Assembly: GCA_023301335.1 (NCBI GenBank)
Contig: JALZVA010000220.1
Location: 1-10,511 of the forward strand
DNA from: Akkermansiaceae bacterium
GTDB lineage: Bacteria > Verrucomicrobiota > Verrucomicrobiia > Verrucomicrobiales > Akkermansiaceae
Length of the DNA: 10,511 nucleotides
Direction of reading: 5' to 3'
Of the stretch, positions 5,923-10,511 are shown one piece after another (the stretch's first letter is position 1; each line of letters begins with the position of its first letter). The translations under genes and the position numbers were made by a program. Under the pieces are notes generated by a model. It saw nothing but the letters and a program-made list of their open reading frames with translations, made no database searches and was not told the DNA's origin.

Positions 5923-7074
5923 TTATTTAGGCAACTCAAACTGATCATCTTGTGGAAGTGCTGGTAAAAGAGGATTCTGCGAATTGAAATTATCAAGAAA
6001 GTCAAGAGGCTCTAGTTGTTTTGTCGATTTGTGAACGACCTTGGCATGATCCTTATGTAAGGTGCTGGGGTGTGCTACGATGTCCTGGAGGACACCTTTA
6101 TAATAGATTTCGACGACTTGTCCGTAATAGAGCCTTGTTCCGTAGAGGTGGCGATTCACTTCATCGACATTGGGAATACTATAATCTACTCTCACCGACT
6201 CTACGCCTGTGTCTAGCCAATCCACTTTTTCGTCTAGCCAGCTACTGATGATCGATGCGTTTTTTGCAGCAGGCTCCACTTTATCTCCATTGACAAGATC
6301 ATAGAGGTGCACACGGACTTCGACGTGTTGATCGATGATGCTCTCCCCCTCTCTGGATCTCACTGGGACATTAACCGTGGCCCGGCCACCTCTCTCAGAT
6401 CTCTCAATATGCACAGCTCCGATATAGAGGACCGTCTCATCCCCTAGTTTTCTCCCTACTCCATGCTCTATCTTATAGGCGGCTCTTTTATAAAAACGAC
6501 CTGCTGAAACTCCTAACGCAAAATTTTTAATGTACAGTTTTTTTGCCTTTGCATACGCGCCGACATCTTCCGCAACCCGAGCCTGCATATCGATCACTGC
6601 TGGCTCTGCGGGGTCTACCCCTGCAGACTCCTCTAATAGCAAAGTGGCTCTCACCATATCCCCCCGCAAGTAATAGCGATAAGCATCCGAGAGCAAAGAT
6701 GCCACCTTCGGGTGCTTTATCACATACTCTTGAGCTTGTGTAGACATCGGGGAGATCTTAACTTCTCCTCCATAGACCTTCCCATCTTGTATCTCTGTAA
6801 CCTCGTGGCCCTCCATTACCTCTGGAGTGAAACGCTTCAAAATATCCTCTACGTTCGTCACTACAGGAGTGTTCGGGATAACCACCTTTTCGATTTCTTT
6901 AATATCTCTGAGCACCACTACTTTGGGCTCTTGGAGAGTGGATCGGTCTAGCGTTTTACGAGAAAGCGCAACCCCTACTGCCATCAACTGAGCAAACCCA
7001 CACAACGCAAAAACTCCTAACGCTATTTTAAACGTTGGGCTTTTCACTCTCACTGCAGGTGACGGATTCTCCAT
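5923..7074 (-). CDS. Membrane-anchored protein with TPR-like middle, unknown function
   Basis: This is the first gene of the three-gene unit, and its family is not recognised. The 383-residue product has a short basic N-terminus, then a hydrophobic stretch at about 16-37 (KIALGVFALCGFAQLMAVGVAL) that is probably an uncleaved anchor, leaving most of the protein outside the membrane. Residues about 124-186 resemble two TPR helix pairs (VASLLSDAYRYYLRGDMVRA, then DPAEPAVIDMQARVAEDVG and AYAKAKKLYIKNF). Residues about 210-345 are predicted beta-rich (ETVLYIGAVHIERSERGG, VRVHLYDLVNGDKVEP). The C-terminus (350-383) is polar and Pro/Gln-rich. No catalytic motif is visible. The ATG at 7072-7074 follows ACCAAAGTA with no Shine-Dalgarno. 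The next gene has a similar AAGTA just before its ATG. The upstream 143 bp are shared with the divergent sulfatase-like gene. Confidence 0.8.
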   Translation of the reverse strand: MENPSPAVRVKSPTFKIALGVFALCGFAQLMAVGVALSRKTLDRSTLQEPKVVVLRDIKEIEKVVIPNTPVVTNVEDILKRFTPEVMEGHEVTEIQDGKVYGGEVKISPMSTQAQEYVIKHPKVASLLSDAYRYYLRGDMVRATLLLEESAGVDPAEPAVIDMQARVAEDVGAYAKAKKLYIKNFALGVSAGRFYKRAAYKIEHGVGRKLGDETVLYIGAVHIERSERGGRATVNVPVRSREGESIIDQHVEVRVHLYDLVNGDKVEPAAKNASIISSWLDEKVDWLDTGVESVRVDYSIPNVDEVNRHLYGTRLYYGQVVEIYYKGVLQDIVAHPSTLHKDHAKVVHKSTKQLEPLDFLDNFNSQNPLLPALPQDDQFELPK

Positions 7075-7217
7075 TACTTTGGTATATGAAGCTCAGATTC
7101 ACTTGGGAAGCTATAAATCCAGTTGGATTGTAAATTCATTAAGCTCATCAATCTTGACAAAATCACTCCACCGAACGTAGCCTTCCTCCAAGCAACCCTT
7201 CCCTACAGATTTTTTTT
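7075..7217. promoter_or_regulatory. Divergent promoter region with palindromic operator candidate
   Basis: This 143-bp spacer separates the minus-strand three-gene unit from the plus-strand sulfatase-like gene, so both promoters should lie here. A perfect consensus -35 TTGACA sits at 7154-7159 on the plus strand, but the best -10 at 17-18 bp (TAGCCT, 7178-7183) is poor. AATCCA-GT-TGGATT (7116-7129) is a perfect 6-bp inverted repeat with a 2-nt spacer, of operator size, next to a weak minus-strand TTATAG at 7112-7117. The positions are seen directly; the promoter and operator roles are inferred. Confidence 0.4.
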
Positions 7218-9596
7218 ATGCATAACCTCTTGCGACATCTCCAAACTTTCAAGATTGGTCACATGCTTGCCTGGCTTGGCTTTCTCTTCTACTTTCTCTT
7301 TCCCTTTCTTGATTACTGGGAGTATCATATTGGGAGTATGTATTTCCGCCTCCGCCAAGGAAATGGCTACTTTGCCTTTAATGCTATGATCGCGGTTACT
7401 CTCTGTTCATTTGGAGCACTCCTCGGTGGATATTGGTGGAGAGTGATGCAGTATCTCACCCTACAAAACCCAATCTACCGCTGGCTTACCACCTCCATGC
7501 TCAGTCTGCTTCTACTCTGGCAATATAACCTTCCTCTCTGCTTCGGTGTAGAAGTAACGCCTCTTTCTCCACTTGCTTATTACATCCTTGGTGCTGGCCT
7601 TTTTTTTACTGGAATTTTGCTTTCATGGGTGTTTCGGCAGCCTGACTTAAAACTGAAGTGGTCTAAACAAGAGATCTTTACTTGGTTTCGTGCGCCCAAA
7701 AATTTCAACTGGGTATTTTTCCTTCTACTATTCCTCGCTCTCCTGCCTAACAACATGGTTGCCATTTCAAAAATCGGACTCCCTTGGCCAAACGCGATCA
7801 GTATGTTTTTAGGGCGCGTGTTCTTTTATCTCAGTTTCGTCTCCGCTCTTTGCCTCCTACTCGAATGGCTACTCCGAGCTACTCCGCGCGGGCTCCGCTG
7901 GAGTATCTGGGGAATGTTCAGTTCGCTATTTGTTTGTATTGCAGCCGACACCTTCACCTCTAACCTTGGTCGTCCTCTTCTTGGTTACATCAATGGGTTC
8001 ACACAAATGGGGAGCTTTGCTTGGCGCCAAGAGCTCAAAGGAGCCGGAGAAAGTTTCCACGGCCTAGCCAATATGCCGCTGTGGCAGGCGGGACTTATCA
8101 TTTTCTTCTTTTTCCTTCTCACTAGCCTGTTTGGCCTCCTCTCCTTGACTCTTTCCCACAAGCGTAAATGGGCCTTTTCTCTCAAGCAAATTTGCCTTGT
8201 CTGCAGTGCCGCGCTCATTCTTTCGATCGGGGAAGAAGCTGTCGGTGCGCTTTGGAAGAAAAGCGAGCACCGCCTAGCCGAAACAACTGCTGTGCAAATC
8301 CAAATCCGCGCACTCCCTCTACCTCGCGGGGCCGCCACCTTTGATATCGAATTTCAACTCCCAGAGAATTTTAATATCCAGCAAGAGTCTATTACCACCA
8401 AGCCTGACATTTATTTCATCATGGTAGAGAGCATGCGAGCGGACACGATCTCTGAGGAGATTACTCCTTTTCTTATCGAATTCTCTGAAGATTGCCAAAA
8501 ATTTGAGCATACTTGGGCTGCCTCTAATGCCACCCACCTTTCTTGGTTTGGTATTTTCCACTCCCAGCCTCCTGTCCACTGGGGGCACACTGTAGAATAC
8601 CAACTTGGTCACCCAAAAAGTAAAGGCTCTCCCACTATAAAATGGCTCAAAACCAATGGGTACAATATCGAGGTCCGAGCCGTATGCGACCTTGGTTACC
8701 AATACTTTGGTGAAACTAATTTTGGTGAAGTAGGCGCGCTCGCATCCGTCACAGAGCAGCACCTCCCAGGCTCCCGATACTACTCCTTACCAAATCTCGC
8801 AGAGCGGGAAAAACTCGCCTTTAAGGACACTCTAAGCTCAGCATTAGAAAAAAACGAAGGAGGCAATTTTTACTACATTGCTCTCGATTCACCACACTAC
8901 AATTACTACTGGGCAGATGATTTCGACCCACCTCGGAAAAATTATCTAAAAGATATTAGCCTTCCCACTAATCCTTCAAAAGAAGAGATTCAACTCTATA
9001 AAAACCGCTATCTTAATGCCTGCGCATGGGTTGACGCACAGGTTCGAGATTTTATTACTACCCTAAAAGCCGAAAACCGCTTCGATAATGCCATCATCGT
9101 CTTGGTTGGCGACCACGGGGAAGAGTTTATGGAGCATGGGAATTGGTTCCACTGTAGTAACCTCTTTCCGCAACAAGTTGCCGTTCCTATTTTTATCAAA
9201 TGGCCCGCCAACACCCATGCTCCGCAGCAGCTGCATGCTAGTCACCTCGACATCATGCCCTCTATTTTTGACCACCTTGGCGCTTCACAGAAAACCCTTC
9301 AACACCTCAAAGGGCAGAGCCTCCTAAACATCTATCCAGAACTTACCAGCATCATCACCACTAACTACGCAGGCACCAATGGAGAGACCATGCTCTGGAA
9401 AAACGGTGCTTACGAAGCCAGTTTCTCATGGCCACACTACTGGACAGGCAACCTCCCTGAGAAACTCACTCTCGAATCAATCACTAAAGATGGTGTAAAT
9501 ATACATAAAAATAAACCTGAGGAATGCCTTGAACAACTTACTCAACTTTTCCCTGATGCACTAGAGCGGTTCCTCGCTAGCATTACATGTAAGTAA
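7218..9596 (+). CDS. Polytopic membrane sulfatase/phosphotransferase-family protein (YejM/LTA-synthase type)
   Basis: The 792-residue product has an N-terminal membrane half with roughly eight or nine hydrophobic helices between residues 10 and 340 (for example 163-183 and 291-311). An alkaline-phosphatase-superfamily domain follows from about residue 396. Active-site landmarks are DIYFIMVESMRADTI (metal ligand E404), ASNATHLSWFGIFHS with T439 as predicted nucleophile, ALDSPH with H560, and VLVGDHGEEF with D632 and H633, then H645. The Thr nucleophile and helix-rich N-terminus match lipid-head-group transferases and YejM/PbgA-like proteins better than true sulfatases, which use Cys or Ser in C/SxPxR. 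The likely substrate is an envelope lipid or glycan, processed outside the membrane; this is inference. ATG 7218 follows a T-run with no Shine-Dalgarno. An internal Met at residue 16 is an alternative start. It is transcribed divergently from the three-gene unit. Confidence 0.88.
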   Translation: MHNLLRHLQTFKIGHMLAWLGFLFYFLFPFLDYWEYHIGSMYFRLRQGNGYFAFNAMIAVTLCSFGALLGGYWWRVMQYLTLQNPIYRWLTTSMLSLLLLWQYNLPLCFGVEVTPLSPLAYYILGAGLFFTGILLSWVFRQPDLKLKWSKQEIFTWFRAPKNFNWVFFLLLFLALLPNNMVAISKIGLPWPNAISMFLGRVFFYLSFVSALCLLLEWLLRATPRGLRWSIWGMFSSLFVCIAADTFTSNLGRPLLGYINGFTQMGSFAWRQELKGAGESFHGLANMPLWQAGLIIFFFFLLTSLFGLLSLTLSHKRKWAFSLKQICLVCSAALILSIGEEAVGALWKKSEHRLAETTAVQIQIRALPLPRGAATFDIEFQLPENFNIQQESITTKPDIYFIMVESMRADTISEEITPFLIEFSEDCQKFEHTWAASNATHLSWFGIFHSQPPVHWGHTVEYQLGHPKSKGSPTIKWLKTNGYNIEVRAVCDLGYQYFGETNFGEVGALASVTEQHLPGSRYYSLPNLAEREKLAFKDTLSSALEKNEGGNFYYIALDSPHYNYYWADDFDPPRKNYLKDISLPTNPSKEEIQLYKNRYLNACAWVDAQVRDFITTLKAENRFDNAIIVLVGDHGEEFMEHGNWFHCSNLFPQQVAVPIFIKWPANTHAPQQLHASHLDIMPSIFDHLGASQKTLQHLKGQSLLNIYPELTSIITTNYAGTNGETMLWKNGAYEASFSWPHYWTGNLPEKLTLESITKDGVNIHKNKPEECLEQLTQLFPDALERFLASITCK

Positions 9597-9816
9597 AATC
9601 ATCCCGAAAAAACGTAACTAAAAGAGGCGACCGTTGTGAAATTTAGGGCGCAGCCAGAGTTTACCTTCTCCCCTATTCATCAAAAACACACTAGACCTTG
9701 ACTGGATATTCTTTGTCCCCCCCCACAGTCTATTTTCATACTAAAATATCTCTTTTCTATAGACAAAATCACTTCCCTCTGCCTAACTTTCGAAGAGAAT
9801 GTAAGAGAGTTAAAAG
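9597..9816 (+). promoter_or_regulatory. Spacer with weak promoter candidate for the GYF_2 gene
   Basis: The 220-bp spacer has no gene and no clear terminator for the preceding gene. A weak promoter candidate is TTCATA (9735-9740), a 17-bp gap, then TATAGA (9758-9763), each matching 4 of 6 consensus bases and leaving a leader of about 45 nt. A TTGACT at 9698-9703 has no properly spaced -10. An AAGAGAG-like purine stretch at 9803-9809 lies 7 nt before the ATG and may serve as a weak ribosome binding site. A C8 homopolymer occupies 9717-9724. Confidence 0.3.
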
Positions 9817-10511
9817 ATGAGTGAATATCAACAGTGGTTTTATTTAGATAGTAATAAGAAACAACTTGGGCCAGTTACCTCAGACCAACTGTCTGAATTT
9901 GTCGTTAAAGGCGTTATCACACAAAAAACTTTAATCTGGACAGAGTCTTTAACAGAGTGGATTCCTGCAGCTAAAGTTGGTGGGCTCTTCCAACAGAAGC
10001 CTAGTATTCCTGAGCCAAAGAAACAAAATCAAGGCACACACAACCCACCCATTCCAACTGGTATAGTTTCGCTTACTACGCAAGTGCCGACCACTCCTGA
10101 TAGCTCACTCCCGCCGGGCATACCCTCTGCCAAACTAGTATCAAATGATTCACCTCTAGCCTCACAGCCGTCCAAAACAAATGATCTTACAGTGACTCAG
10201 GCTTTGATTGAATCTCAAACAAGTGCTAACCAAGCATCTAAGCTCCTCAATACGGCAGGCATTCCCATGACTGGAGCTCCATCATCACGTCCTCAACCTT
10301 GCCCTGTTCCTTTAAACACAGCGGGTATTCCCATTTCAGCGCCCCCTACCTCTCCTCAACCAAATGCCACACGCCTTAACACCGCCGGTATTCCGATTAA
10401 TAATCCTCCTCTAGCTAGTGCCCCAACGGAGCTCAACACTGCTGGAGTCCCTATTGCCAATCCTTTGCCTAGCGCCCCAGCACAACTCAACACCGCTGGC
10501 GTCCCTATTGC
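9817..10511 (+). CDS. GYF_2-domain protein with LNTAG[IV]PI repeats (3' end beyond window)
   Basis: The reading frame is open from the ATG at 9817 to the window end (231 codons plus 2 bases), so the C-terminus is unseen. Residues about 6-57 match the GYF_2 pattern: QWFYLDSNKKQLGPVTSDQL, then VIT, TLIWTESLTEWIPAAKV. This small domain is common in PVC and other bacteria and often binds proline-rich peptides or sits at the N-terminus of membrane proteins. Residues about 65-143 are a Pro/Ser/Thr-rich linker. From residue 144 there are degenerate repeats starting LNTAG[IV]PI at 144, 166, 187, 206 and 224. No TM segment is in the visible part. GYF_2 proteins often have a C-terminal TM bundle (RDD or DUF4339-type), which could lie further on. 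The Pro-rich repeats might be ligands for the GYF domain; this is inference. Confidence 0.82.
   Translation, partial: MSEYQQWFYLDSNKKQLGPVTSDQLSEFVVKGVITQKTLIWTESLTEWIPAAKVGGLFQQKPSIPEPKKQNQGTHNPPIPTGIVSLTTQVPTTPDSSLPPGIPSAKLVSNDSPLASQPSKTNDLTVTQALIESQTSANQASKLLNTAGIPMTGAPSSRPQPCPVPLNTAGIPISAPPTSPQPNATRLNTAGIPINNPPLASAPTELNTAGVPIANPLPSAPAQLNTAGVPI
10246..10511 (+). repeat. In-frame degenerate tandem repeats, unit LNTAG[IV]PI plus Pro-rich linker
   Basis: Five copies start at 10246, 10312, 10375, 10432 and 10486; the last is cut by the window end. Successive unit lengths are 66, 63, 57 and 54 bp (22, 21, 19 and 18 residues). The eight-residue head LNTAGIPI or LNTAGVPI is conserved (one copy has IPM), while the Pro/Ser/Ala linker varies and shortens. 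Codons differ between copies (for example CTC, TTA, CTT for Leu), so the array is old or under protein-level selection. Confidence 0.85.

Noticed and set aside
7123..7389. Plus-strand 88-residue ORF overlapping the start of the sulfatase-like gene
   Set aside because: It is in a different frame from a long, motif-rich gene and has no ribosome binding site; composition is an echo of the TM-coding sequence.
7985..8762. Minus-strand ORFs (68-147 residues) inside the sulfatase-like gene
   Set aside because: They are antisense to the conserved catalytic region, with basic and low-quality products typical of shadow frames.
4373..9596. FGE-like protein as the activator of the neighbouring sulfatase
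   Set aside because: The FGE-like domain has no Cys, and the sulfatase-like enzyme has no CxPxR or SxPxR motif; its predicted nucleophile is Thr, which needs no formylglycine.
1..10511. tRNA, rRNA, CRISPR array, insertion sequence or attachment site
   Set aside because: I saw no direct-repeat/spacer array, transposase motif, terminal inverted repeat pair or tRNA-like segment on either strand.

Overview
The window looks like a chromosomal segment from the Planctomycetes-Verrucomicrobia-Chlamydiae (PVC) group, most likely a Verrucomicrobiota bacterium. This rests on gene order and domain style, not on a database match. The ribosomal block runs L5-S8-L6-L18-S5-L15 with neither S14 nor L30, an order I recall from Chlamydia. 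The block sits beside a kinase-like/FGE-fold membrane protein and a GYF_2 protein, both typical of PVC genomes. Few start codons have a Shine-Dalgarno sequence.

Layout: (1) Positions 80-3221, minus strand, hold six ribosomal protein genes in the order rplE, rpsH, rplF, rplR, rpsE, rplO. This is the distal part of the spc operon, and secY would be expected just beyond position 1. Two alternative hairpins follow rplO. (2) Positions 3222-3497 are non-coding and contain several short hairpins and a perfect 10-bp palindrome. They lie where rplX and rplN (L24, L14) would normally be, so the block appears detached from the upstream half of the operon and probably has its own leader. (3) Positions 3498-7074, minus strand, hold a compact three-gene unit: a membrane-anchored protein with a TPR-like middle, a pseudokinase-TM-FGE-fold protein, and a secreted beta-rich protein that overlaps the previous gene by 4 bp. 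(4) Positions 7218-9596, plus strand and divergent, encode a polytopic membrane protein with a C-terminal sulfatase/phosphotransferase domain of the LTA-synthase/YejM type and a predicted Thr nucleophile. (5) Positions 9817-10511, plus strand, encode the start of a GYF_2 protein with degenerate LNTAG[IV]PI repeats, cut by the window end.

The ribosomal genes supply subunits to both ribosomal halves. Proteins of the three-gene unit are predicted at or outside the cytoplasmic membrane and may form one assembly; this is inferred from operon structure and topology only. An attractive reading is that the FGE-like protein activates the neighbouring sulfatase, but the sequence argues against it. The FGE-like domain has no cysteine, and the sulfatase-like enzyme has Thr, not Cys or Ser in a CxPxR motif, at its predicted nucleophile position.
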